NCBI RefSeq assembly: GCF_036195045.1
Contig: NZ_CP108100.1
Location: 5,456,001-5,520,000, forward strand
Direction: 5' to 3'
Origin: Streptomyces sp. NBC_00236
Lineage (GTDB): Bacteria > Actinomycetota > Actinomycetes > Streptomycetales > Streptomycetaceae
Length of the DNA stretch: 64,000 nucleotides
Shown: positions 20,252 through 28,781 of the stretch, in pieces
Layout of the letters: each line of letters begins with the position of its first letter
Position numbering within the stretch: position 1 is the stretch's first letter
Made by a program: the position numbers and the translations under genes
Notes under the pieces: model-generated
Told to the model about the DNA's origin: nothing
Databases searched by the model: none
The model's input: the letters and a program-made list of their open reading frames with translations, nothing else

Positions 20252-21232
20252 ATGACTGCTCCGACACCCCGCCGCGTCCTGCTCGCCGCTCCCCGTGGCT
20301 ACTGCGCCGGCGTGGACCGTGCCGTGATCGCCGTGGAGAAGGCCCTGGAGCAGTACGGCTCCCCGGTCTACGTACGCCACGAGATCGTCCACAACAAGTA
20401 CGTCGTGCAGACCCTGGAGAAGAAGGGCGCGATCTTCGTCGAGGAGACCGCGGAGGTCCCCGAGGGCTCGATCGTCATGTTCTCCGCACACGGTGTCGCA
20501 CCGACCGTGCACGAGGAGGCGGCCGAGCGGAAGCTCGCCACCATCGACGCGACCTGCCCGCTCGTCACCAAGGTCCACAAGGAAGCCGTCCGCTTCGCGC
20601 AGGACGACTTCGACATCCTCCTGATCGGCCACGAGGGCCACGAGGAGGTCATCGGCACCTCCGGCGAGGCCCCCGACCACATCACCCTGGTCGACGGCCC
20701 CGAGGACGTCGCCAACGTCGAGGTCCGCGACCCGTCCCGGGTCGTCTGGCTCTCCCAGACCACTCTCTCGGTCGACGAGACGATGGAGACCGTCGGCGCG
20801 CTCAAGGAGAAGTTCCCGCTCCTGATCTCGCCGCCCAGCGACGACATCTGCTACGCCACGCAGAACCGCCAGATCGCGGTGAAGCAGATGGGCGCGGACG
20901 CCGACCTGGTGATCGTCGTCGGCTCGAAGAACTCCTCGAACTCGGTCCGCCTGGTCGAGGTCGCGCTCGGCGCGGGTGCGGGTGCCTCGTATCTCGTCGA
21001 CGCCGCCGACGAGATCGAGGAGGCCTGGCTGGAGGGCGTCTCCACGGTCGGGGTCACCTCCGGCGCGTCCGTGCCCGAGGTACTGGTCGACGGCGTTCTG
21101 GCCTGGCTGTCCGAGCGGGGCTTCGAGGACGTGGAGATCGTGAAGGCGGCCGAGGAGTCGATTGTGTTCTCGCTGCCCAAGGAGCTCCGCCGCGACCTGC
21201 GCGCGGAAGCGGCGGCCATGTCGGCGCAGTAG
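20252..21232 (+). CDS. ispH: 4-hydroxy-3-methylbut-2-enyl diphosphate reductase
   Basis: 326 residues; the last step of the MEP pathway, making IPP and DMAPP from HMBPP with a [4Fe-4S] cluster. The three cluster cysteines are C18 (GYCAGV), C102 (ATCPLV) and C200 ([10 protein letters not shown]). Active-site histidines are in VRHEIVHN and SAHGVAP, and TTLSVDET is also conserved. An in-frame ATG nine bases earlier (20243) overlaps the likely -10 hexamer, so the second ATG is used. It is monocistronic, followed directly by ppgK with its own promoter. Confidence 0.97.
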   Translation: MTAPTPRRVLLAAPRGYCAGVDRAVIAVEKALEQYGSPVYVRHEIVHNKYVVQTLEKKGAIFVEETAEVPEGSIVMFSAHGVAPTVHEEAAERKLATIDATCPLVTKVHKEAVRFAQDDFDILLIGHEGHEEVIGTSGEAPDHITLVDGPEDVANVEVRDPSRVVWLSQTTLSVDETMETVGALKEKFPLLISPPSDDICYATQNRQIAVKQMGADADLVIVVGSKNSSNSVRLVEVALGAGAGASYLVDAADEIEEAWLEGVSTVGVTSGASVPEVLVDGVLAWLSERGFEDVEIVKAAEESIVFSLPKELRRDLRAEAAAMSAQ

Positions 21233-21304
21233 CACCCGGCCCACCGACCGGGCTCGCTCTCATCCGGTTTCCCGTTCCAGGAAGTGGGCGGGGCCCGGTG
21301 CCCG

Positions 21305-21310
21305 TACCGT
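21305..21310 (+). promoter_or_regulatory. Leaderless-type -10 box for ppgK
   Basis: TACCGT, 7 bases before the ATG, with no ribosome site. Confidence 0.5.
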
Positions 21311-21317
21311 GGATCAC

Positions 21318-22055
21318 ATGGAGATCTTCGGCGTGGACATCGGCGGATCCGGGATCAAGGGTGCTCCCGTGGACCTGGACCGCGGAGACCTGGCGCAGGA
21401 GCGCCACAAAGTGCTCACCCCGCACCCGGCCACTCCCGAGGACGTGGCCGGGTGCGTGGCCGAGGTGGTCGGCCACTTCGACTGGCAGGGGCCGGTGGGT
21501 ATCACGTTCCCGGGTGTCGTCACCAGCGGTCTCACCCGGACCGCGGCCAATGTCGACAAGGGCTGGATCGACCTGGACGCCCGTACCCTGCTCGGCGACA
21601 GGCTCGGCCTCCCGGTCACCGTCCTGAACGACGCGGACGCGGCCGGCGTCGCCGAGATGACCTTCGGCGCGGGCCGGGGCCGCAAGGGCACGGTCATCGT
21701 GCTGACCTTCGGTACGGGGATCGGCAGCGCGCTCTTCATCGACGGCAGGCTCGTGCCCAACACCGAGCTCGGCCATCTGGAGCTGCACGGCCACGACGCG
21801 GAGAAGCACGCCTCCACCAAGGCCAAGGAGGACGGCGACCTGAGCTGGCACCACTGGGCGCACCGGGTGCAGAAGTACCTGGCCCACGTGGAGATGCTGT
21901 TCTCGCCCGAGCTGTTCATCATCGGCGGCGGTGTCAGCCGCAAGGCGGACAAGTTCCTGCCGCTCATCGAGCATGTGCGGGCCGAGATGGTGCCCGCGGA
22001 GCTCCAGAACAACGCGGGCATCGTGGGCGCGGCGATGGCGGCGGCGGGCCGCTGA
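21318..22055 (+). CDS. ppgK: Polyphosphate glucokinase (ROK family)
   Basis: 245 residues. The N-terminal phosphate-binding loop is [11 protein letters not shown] (residues 5-15), and [20 protein letters not shown] and [15 protein letters not shown] are the ROK and hexokinase-like motifs. The length and the [16 protein letters not shown] block fit actinobacterial polyphosphate/ATP glucokinase, which phosphorylates glucose using polyphosphate (and in some cases ATP). The usual ROK zinc-cysteine cluster is absent, as in other PpgK proteins. The start is the ATG preceded by TACCGT, with no Shine-Dalgarno. Confidence 0.93.
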   Translation: MEIFGVDIGGSGIKGAPVDLDRGDLAQERHKVLTPHPATPEDVAGCVAEVVGHFDWQGPVGITFPGVVTSGLTRTAANVDKGWIDLDARTLLGDRLGLPVTVLNDADAAGVAEMTFGAGRGRKGTVIVLTFGTGIGSALFIDGRLVPNTELGHLELHGHDAEKHASTKAKEDGDLSWHHWAHRVQKYLAHVEMLFSPELFIIGGGVSRKADKFLPLIEHVRAEMVPAELQNNAGIVGAAMAAAGR

Positions 22056-22076
22056 GGCCCCTCGCGCCTGCGCGCC

Positions 22077-22727
22077 CTAACGCCGGGACGGGCGGCGCGG
22101 GGTCCGTCCGGCGGGCCGCGCCGCCGGTGACGGCTGACCGGCAGGCCGTGCGGTCTGCGCGGCCAGCAGCATCCGCCGCTGCCGGGCCCGCATCAGGCGG
22201 ACCTTGCGTACGGTCGCGATGAGCCCGGCGACGAGCGTGCCGCCGTACAGCCAGCCGGCATGAACGGCGAGGGCGGTGACGACGGCCATGGTCTGCCCGC
22301 CGAAGCCGCCGGTGCCGCCGGAGATCGGAATGATGCCGACGGCGAACGCGATCGGCACACTGATCGGCGCGGTCACCAGGTCGGCGGGCCGCACCCAGAG
22401 CGCGGTCAGGGCGCTGACCGGCAGGAACAGCACGCCGAACACGGCGGACGAGCCGTCGAACAGCAGCCAGTCCGCACAGCCGAGGACGAACATGACGGCG
22501 GCGGCGAAGAGCCCGGCACCGATACCGGTCAGCCGGGGATTGGGCAGCCGCCGCAGGGCGAGCACGGCAGGCGCCACCGGGCGACCCCGGCCGGCCGGGG
22601 TGCTCATCACCCGATAGACGGTCGCGCCTTCGCCGAGGGAACCCTCGGCTCCCTTGGTCCCGAGCGGGGACAGCGGGGCCGGCCGGGTCTGCCTGCGCTG
22701 CGGGGGACGTGTCCTGTGCTGCTCCAC
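22077..22727 (-). CDS. DUF6542-type integral membrane protein
   Basis: 216 residues. A basic, Pro-rich N-terminus of about 65 residues is followed by four or five hydrophobic segments ([86 protein letters not shown]) and a basic tail rich in Arg/Pro. Streptomyces proteins with this layout beside ychF are annotated DUF6542. Function unknown. The GTG start has no ribosome site; TACGTT ends six bases before it (22734-22739), a leaderless arrangement. Confidence 0.75.
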   Translation of the reverse strand: MEQHRTRPPQRRQTRPAPLSPLGTKGAEGSLGEGATVYRVMSTPAGRGRPVAPAVLALRRLPNPRLTGIGAGLFAAAVMFVLGCADWLLFDGSSAVFGVLFLPVSALTALWVRPADLVTAPISVPIAFAVGIIPISGGTGGFGGQTMAVVTALAVHAGWLYGGTLVAGLIATVRKVRLMRARQRRMLLAAQTARPAGQPSPAARPAGRTPRRPSRR

Positions 22728-23004
22728 CGGGACAACGTAGGTCGCCGGGCGGGCGGAAGCGGGTGCGGGACACGCGCTTTGGGCGACCTTGGCGATGAGT
22801 TCGATGCCACACGGCCCAACGGGAACCGATTCCGCCCCCGATGCCGCCCTCGATTCCACCCCCGGAGCCCTCTCGGACCGGTGCGGGCACCACCGCCGTC
22901 CGGACCCGTGACGGGCCACCCGCCCCCGCCCGTAAACTGGAGAATCGGCCCACCCGGGCCCGACGTCCATTCGAGCCCGTCCACCCCCTAGGGAAGTCGC
23001 CACC

Positions 23005-24093
<1,089 letters not shown>

Positions 24094-24137
24094 TCGATTC
24101 GGTGCTGCGGACCGGGCGTTTCGTCGAGTCCGCAGGT

Positions 24138-24174
24138 GGCAAGGGGCCGGCTCTTCGGGAGCCGGCCCCTTGCC
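24138..24174. terminator. Terminator between convergent ychF and methyltransferase genes
   Basis: Perfect 16-base arms (24138-24153 and 24159-24174) around TTCGG, followed by GGTTTC on the plus strand. Confidence 0.88.
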
Positions 24175-24348
24175 GGTTTCCCTGCCTCGTCGTGATCACG
24201 GGGTACGCCGTTTCGGCCGGAACGGCATCGGTCACCTCTCCGGGCACGGTCGGTCCCCGGGCACCAGCCAGCGCGGGTGCCGGCCACCGGCCCCGTGCGG
24301 CGGCCCCCGATGGGTCACCGGTCCGGTCCGGTGCGGCCCCCGGCTCGG

Positions 24349-25167
24349 CTAGCGCTTTATGCCCACGCCTGCCAGCAGGCTGATCTGGGCGTCCTCGATC
24401 TCCGGCTCGCCCGCGGCGGAGGCGGCGGGCCGCCAGCGGTGGCAGCAGCAGATGCCCGGTTCGACCAGGTCGAGTCCGTCGAAGAAGCGGCGGACGTCGC
24501 TGTGGGAACGGAACTGAACCGGAGACCCGGACTTCGTGTAGACCTCCGCGACCTTGTTCCAGGTGACCGGGTCGAAGTCGGGCGTGCAGTGGTTCATGGC
24601 GAGGGCGCTGCCCGCCGGGAGCGGGTCGAGGAGCCGGCGGACGATGGCGTACGGGTCGTGCGGGTCGGTGATGAAGTGCATGAGCGCGTTGAGGGAGAGG
24701 GCGATGGGCTGCTCGAAGTCCAGGACCCCCGAGTCCTCCACGGCGCTCATCAGCGCGTCGGGGTCGGTGACATCGGCCTGGACGTAGGCCGTTCGGCCCT
24801 GCGTGGTGCTGCGCATGAGGCGTTCGGCGTACTTGAGGACGAGTGGGTCGTTGTCCGCGTACACGACGTGGGCGTCGCGGGCGACGGACTGGGCGACCTG
24901 GTGCAGGTTGGGCTCGGTCGGGATGCCCGTACCGATGTCGAGCCACTGGCGGATCCCGTGCTCCTGCGCCAGGACACGGGTGGCCCGGTGCATGAACGCC
25001 CGGTTCTCGCGCGCGGTCACGTAGATGCCCGGGTGGGCCTGGGCGGCGACCAGCGCCGCCTCCTTGTCTATCTCGAAGTGGTCCTTGCCGCCGAGGAAGT
25101 AGTCGTACATCCGGGCCGAGTGCGCCTTGCTCGTGTCGAGATCCTGGCCGGCCTGCCTGGTGCTCAT
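24349..25167 (-). CDS. DUF574 SAM-dependent methyltransferase-like protein
   Basis: 272 residues. The N-terminal block DLDTSKAHSARMYDYFLGGKDHFEID and the SAM-binding motif WLDIGTGIPTEPNLHQVAQ, with VVYADNDPLVL as the acidic-loop strand, define the DUF574 family (S-adenosylmethionine-fold), abundant in Streptomyces and often placed beside DUF397/XRE pairs. Its methyl acceptor is unknown. GAAGGGAAG lies just before the ATG. It is the third gene in a leftward run after the XRE and DUF397 genes, 82 bases beyond the latter. Confidence 0.88.
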   Translation of the reverse strand: MSTRQAGQDLDTSKAHSARMYDYFLGGKDHFEIDKEAALVAAQAHPGIYVTARENRAFMHRATRVLAQEHGIRQWLDIGTGIPTEPNLHQVAQSVARDAHVVYADNDPLVLKYAERLMRSTTQGRTAYVQADVTDPDALMSAVEDSGVLDFEQPIALSLNALMHFITDPHDPYAIVRRLLDPLPAGSALAMNHCTPDFDPVTWNKVAEVYTKSGSPVQFRSHSDVRRFFDGLDLVEPGICCCHRWRPAASAAGEPEIEDAQISLLAGVGIKR

Positions 25168-25249
25168 GTTCTTCCCTTCGTACGTGTGTTGTCGGCCCGC
25201 AGGCCAGGGACGGGACCCGGTGCCGTCGTCCCTCACGCCCGCCGCCGGT

Positions 25250-25501
25250 TCACCCCGCGGCCAGGTGATCCGCCAGGCCCTCCTTGACCCCGCGGACGAA
25301 CGCGGCGATCTCCTCCGGTGTGTAGATCAGCGCCGGCCCGGCCGGGTCGGTGGACTGGCGTACGGCCACGCGGCCGTCGGCGAGTTGCTTCGTCTCGACG
25401 CACTGACCCCCGTTCGGCCCGCTCCAGGGCCGTTCCCAGCCCTGTTCCCCGAGATTGTGGGCCGGCATGCCGTTGTAGACGCCCTCGTCGGTGATCGTCA
25501 T
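25250..25501 (-). CDS. DUF397 small regulatory partner protein
   Basis: 83 residues, with the DUF397 features GWERPWSGPNGGQCVETKQLADGRVAVRQSTDPAGPALIYTPEEIAAFV seen in sections. Such proteins are encoded beside XRE/DUF5753 regulators of the WhiJ type and are thought to counteract or modulate the DNA-binding partner. Its ATG overlaps the TGA of the XRE gene by four bases (ATGA), so the two are translationally coupled. Confidence 0.9.
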   Translation of the reverse strand: MTITDEGVYNGMPAHNLGEQGWERPWSGPNGGQCVETKQLADGRVAVRQSTDPAGPALIYTPEEIAAFVRGVKEGLADHLAAG

Positions 25502-26364
25502 GAGTACTCCTTGCGCATGCGGTTCAAGAGCGCCCTGCTGTCCTCGGACGACGTCATCAGCGCCATACGGGAATGTGCTTCGAGATGGGAGACGACGTCC
25601 GCGCGCTGGTCCAGGTAGACGGAGGCGGACAGGAGTTCGCTGTAGACGATGTCGGGCAGTTCCGGTTCCTCGAACCGGAAATAGGTGAACGGGGCACACG
25701 CTCCGAGATGCGCGCCCGCGGTGAACGGCACGATGTCGATGCTCACGTGTGCGAGCTCGGAGACGTCCAGGAGCCGCTCCAACTGCTCCCGCATCACGTG
25801 TGCGCCGCCCACCACCCGGTGCAGTACGGCTTCCTCCATGACCACCCACAACGTGGGCGCGTCCTCCCCCTCCAGCAGCTTCTGGCGGTGCAGCCGCAGC
25901 TCCACACGGCGGGCGAGCTCCTCCTCGCTGCCGTTCGGCAGGCCGCCGCGCAGCACGGCGTGTGCGTAGGCGGGGGTCTGCAGAAGGCCGGTGACGTACT
26001 GGGGTTCGTACGTACGGAGGGTCTTGGCGCCGGACTCCAGGCTGACGTAGGCGGTGAACCAGCTGGGGACGGCGTCGCGATAGGAGTGCCACCAGCCGGG
26101 CTTGTTGGCCTGTTCCGCCAGGTCGACGAACTCGTCGATCTCCTGACGGTCCGCGCCGAAGGTCTCCAGGAGCTTCTCCGCGTAGAGCGGCTTCAGCGCG
26201 ACCTCGGCCTTCTCCAGCCGGCGGATCGTCAGGGTCGTCACGCGCAGTGCCTTGGCCGCGTCCTCCAGCGAGGCATCGGCGCCGAGCCGCATCTCCTGCA
26301 GCCGACGGCCGAGGATCATGCGCAGGACTGTCGGCGCACTGGTGCCGGAACGGGCATCACTCAC
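25498..26364 (-). CDS. XRE-family (HTH plus DUF5753) transcriptional regulator
   Basis: 288 residues. The HTH lies at about 13-70 (LGRRLQEMRLGADASLEDAAKALRVTTLTIRRLEKAE in sections). The DUF5753 domain fills the rest, with WFTAYVSLESGAKTLRTYEPQYVTGLLQTPAYAHAVL and VIDIVPFTAG-like strands. This is the WhiJ-like class tied to development and antibiotic control in Streptomyces. The GTG at 26364 is chosen because AGGAGG lies six bases upstream; a TTG two codons earlier is too close. It is first in the XRE-DUF397-DUF574 run. Confidence 0.92.
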   Translation of the reverse strand: MSDARSGTSAPTVLRMILGRRLQEMRLGADASLEDAAKALRVTTLTIRRLEKAEVALKPLYAEKLLETFGADRQEIDEFVDLAEQANKPGWWHSYRDAVPSWFTAYVSLESGAKTLRTYEPQYVTGLLQTPAYAHAVLRGGLPNGSEEELARRVELRLHRQKLLEGEDAPTLWVVMEEAVLHRVVGGAHVMREQLERLLDVSELAHVSIDIVPFTAGAHLGACAPFTYFRFEEPELPDIVYSELLSASVYLDQRADVVSHLEAHSRMALMTSSEDSRALLNRMRKEYS

Positions 26365-26669
26365 GCCCAACCTCCTGAGAAACCGTCAACAAGACCATTC
26401 TTACAGCCATTTGATGTTGACGCCAGGCTGATACCCGTGCTCCTGAAATTATCAGGGAGTCGGTTGCAGCGTGACCCTTATCACGCGCATAGTGGATGGG
26501 TGAGCGGTCGAGTCACAGCAATGAAACGGGATCCGGCCCGGAGCGGGCGGCAGTCGCTCCGCACGCCCGGTGCGGGCCGAACGCACATCCGTCCGGGCTG
26601 AGTCGAGTGCCTCCGCGTCCCCACGCGCGGCGGAACCCCTCCTCTTCGATCCACCTACGGAAGGCGTCC
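26365..26669. other. Divergent promoter region, XRE gene and recombinase-like gene
   Basis: About 300 bases without a gene. It is locally AT-richer (26390-26460), as expected for promoters. A CCTGA-AATTA-TCAGG hairpin is the only symmetric element found. Confidence 0.35.
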
Positions 26670-27038
26670 ATGACCCCCCACGAGGAAACCGTCTCTCCCG
26701 TCGTGCTGTACGTATGCGCCGACCGGGCCCGGGGCGCGCCCGGTGAAGCAACGCAGCGCGCCCAGAGGGAAGGCCGCGCGTTCGCCCGGGAACGCGGACT
26801 GACGATCGCCGAGGTCGTCACCGATACGTACGGTGAGCCCGACCCGGCCCGGCGCAGAGGGTGGCGGCGGGTGAGACAGCTGGCGCAGACGGGCGACGTC
26901 ACCGCGGTACTCGTCCGCTGGCCCAGCGCCATCGCCCCGGAATCCGCCAGCGAACTCCGGCACCGCGAGGCCGCCTGGCTGCACGACCAGGGCGTCCGCG
27001 TCCGCTACACCTGGGCGCCCCTGTCGTCTCGGGGCTGA
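26670..27038 (+). CDS. Small degenerate serine-recombinase-like protein
   Basis: 122 residues that follow the outline of the N-terminal resolvase domain: VVLYVCADRARG at the usual YxRVS position, then EGRAFARERGLTIAEVVTDTYGEPDPARRRGWRRVRQLAQTGDVTAVLV and a final LHDQGVRVRYTW strand. The catalytic Ser motif is replaced (CADRA), and there is no DNA-binding C-terminal part. It is therefore probably not an active recombinase. The ATG has GGAAGG five bases upstream, so it looks expressed. The resemblance is by eye. Confidence 0.6.
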   Translation: MTPHEETVSPVVLYVCADRARGAPGEATQRAQREGRAFARERGLTIAEVVTDTYGEPDPARRRGWRRVRQLAQTGDVTAVLVRWPSAIAPESASELRHREAAWLHDQGVRVRYTWAPLSSRG

Positions 27039-27274
27039 TTCCCCGCCCGGGCGCCGCGGACCGGTGAGGAGCCCGTCGAGCGGGCGGTGGTAAGGCATGC
27101 GTCAGCGGGGCGTCCGTGGTGAGCGGATCGTGCGGCTCGTCGTCGGGGGCTCCCGCCATCACGTCGACGCCGAGTCCGGCTGGATGCCCGGCATCGTCCT
27201 CGACGGGATCGGATGCCCGGCATCGCCCTCTACCTCTACGGCATCGGGGGCAGGCGGCCCGCCCGGCGATGGGA

Positions 27275-27293
27275 CCGGGGGCGGGCCCCCCGG
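27275..27293 (-). terminator. Possible terminator after the marR-like gene
   Basis: A 7-base GC stem (27275-27281 with 27287-27293) and a 5-base loop, about 20 bases beyond the leftward stop. Confidence 0.4.
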
Positions 27294-27314
27294 CCTGAGC
27301 GGGAGCGAAAGCCC

Positions 27315-27851
27315 TCAGCCGCTCTGCGGCGGCTCCGTCCGCCCCAGCCACGCCGTCAGCAGCGACTCCAGCGCCGCCGTCTCGTCCCCGCTCAGGGTGT
27401 CCAGGAGGCGGCGCTCGTTGCGCATGTGCTCGGTGAAGGCGCGGTCGATCAGATCGCGGCCGGCCGGGGTGAGGGCGACCACGCGGGCGCGGCCGTCGAC
27501 GGCCGCCCGGCGGCGGGTGACCAGGCCCGCGCGTTCCAGGCGGTCGATGCGCTTCGTCATCGCGCCGGTGGTGACCATGGTGTGCGTGGCCAGTTCGCCG
27601 GGCGCCCGCTCGAACGGATCCCCGGCCCTGCGCAGCGCGGCCAGCACGTCGAACTCACCCTCGCTCAGGCCGAACCGGCGGTACACCACGCACAGTTCCT
27701 CCGTGAGCAGCGCGGCCAGCCGGTGCAGGCGGCCGATCACGCCCTGCGGGCGCACGTCGAGGTCGGGGCGCTCGCGCGCCCACTCGGCCTGGATGCGGGC
27801 CACGTGGTCCGGGGGCTGAGGGGTGGCGGTGGAATCAGTGGAATCCGGCAT
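27315..27851 (-). CDS. MarR-family transcriptional regulator
   Basis: 178 residues. The winged-helix core shows GLSEGEFDVLAALRRAG, ELATHTMVTTGAMTKRIDRLERAGLVTRR and AVDGRARVVALTPAGRDLID, the MarR pattern. It probably represses the divergent DMT exporter and itself: the 39-base spacer contains two copies of a palindrome covering both -10 regions. The ATG has no ribosome site; TACAAT ends six bases upstream (27858-27863), a leaderless layout. Confidence 0.93.
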   Translation of the reverse strand: MPDSTDSTATPQPPDHVARIQAEWARERPDLDVRPQGVIGRLHRLAALLTEELCVVYRRFGLSEGEFDVLAALRRAGDPFERAPGELATHTMVTTGAMTKRIDRLERAGLVTRRRAAVDGRARVVALTPAGRDLIDRAFTEHMRNERRLLDTLSGDETAALESLLTAWLGRTEPPQSG

Positions 27852-27861
27852 GCCTCGATTG

Positions 27862-27900
27862 TAGCTTCCTTGGAAGGTATAATAACTTCCATGGAAGCTA
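27862..27900. promoter_or_regulatory. Paired MarR operator over divergent leaderless promoters
   Basis: Two palindromes, TAGCTTCCTTGGAAGGTA (27862-27879) and TAACTTCCATGGAAGCTA (27883-27900), are separated by three bases. The perfect -10 TATAAT of the rightward gene (27878-27883) bridges them, and the second copy covers that gene's ATG. The -10 TACAAT of marR overlaps the first copy. Binding would shut both promoters. Confidence 0.75.
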
Positions 27901-28781
27901 CCTTGCGATGGGTGCTCATCACGACGGTCGCCCCGGTGGCCTGGGGCACGAACTACTACGTCACCCACGCCTTTCTGCCTGCCGGGACCCCGCTGTACGG
28001 CGCCGCCGTCAGGGCCCTGCCCGCCGGGCTGCTGCTCCTGGCCGTCCGGAGGCAACGGCCCCGCGGCTCCTGGTGGTGGAAGTCCGCCGTCCTCGGCGTC
28101 CTGAACATGGGCGGGTTCTTCGCGCTCGTGTACGTCGCCGCGCAGCTGCTCCCGACCAGCACCGCTTCGACGATCATGGCGGCCTCGCCGGTGGCCATGA
28201 TGCTGATTGCCTGGGCGCTCGTCGCCGAGCGGCCGAGGCCGCTGCCCCTGCTGGGCGCGGCCGCAGGCATCGGCGGGGTGTGCCTCATGCTGCTGACCGG
28301 AACCGTCTCCGCCGACATCCGCGGGGTACTGGCCTCGGTCGCCGCCCTGCTGATGTCGTCCCTCGGCTACGTCCTCACCAAGCGCTGGGGCGCCGGGACC
28401 GACGTCCTCGCCTCGACCTCCTGGCAGCTGATCGCCGGCGGTCTCCTGCTGCTGCCCCTCGCCGCAGTTGTGGAGGGCGCCCCGCCCGCGCTCGACGGGC
28501 CTGCCGTCCTCGGATTCGGTTACGTCACCGTGGTGGCGACCGCGCTCGCCTTCGCCGCCTGGTTCGCGGGCCTGCGCCATCTGCCCGCCGCGACCGTCGG
28601 CCTGGTCGGGCTGCTCAACCCGGTGACCGGAGTGCTGCTGGGCACCATGATCGCCGGTGAGCCGCTCACCCTGCGGCAGATCTGCGGGCTCGTCCTCGTA
28701 CTGGCCGGGATCCTGCTCGGCCGGCCGGCCGTGCGCCGCCGGGCGGCCGGGGCCCGCCGCACGCGCGCTAAGGCTGCGTGA
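27891..28781 (+). CDS. DMT-superfamily (EamA) exporter
   Basis: 296 residues with ten hydrophobic segments in two EamA repeats, e.g. VLITTVAPVAWGTNYYVTHAF, then STIMAASPVAMMLIAWALVAERP, repeated as FAAWFAGLRHLPAATVGLVGLLNPVTGVLLGTMIAGEPLT. Such inner-membrane drug/metabolite transporters usually export amino acids, metabolites or drugs. The divergent MarR regulator and shared operator suggest induction by the exported compound. It begins leaderless, seven bases after TATAAT. Its last 14 bases overlap the end of the convergent GH65 gene. Confidence 0.92.
   Translation: MEATLRWVLITTVAPVAWGTNYYVTHAFLPAGTPLYGAAVRALPAGLLLLAVRRQRPRGSWWWKSAVLGVLNMGGFFALVYVAAQLLPTSTASTIMAASPVAMMLIAWALVAERPRPLPLLGAAAGIGGVCLMLLTGTVSADIRGVLASVAALLMSSLGYVLTKRWGAGTDVLASTSWQLIAGGLLLLPLAAVVEGAPPALDGPAVLGFGYVTVVATALAFAAWFAGLRHLPAATVGLVGLLNPVTGVLLGTMIAGEPLTLRQICGLVLVLAGILLGRPAVRRRAAGARRTRAKAA

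Noticed and set aside
26670..27038. Reading the recombinase-like gene as evidence for a mobile element
   Set aside because: The catalytic residue is missing, there is no partner gene, and no terminal repeats flank it.
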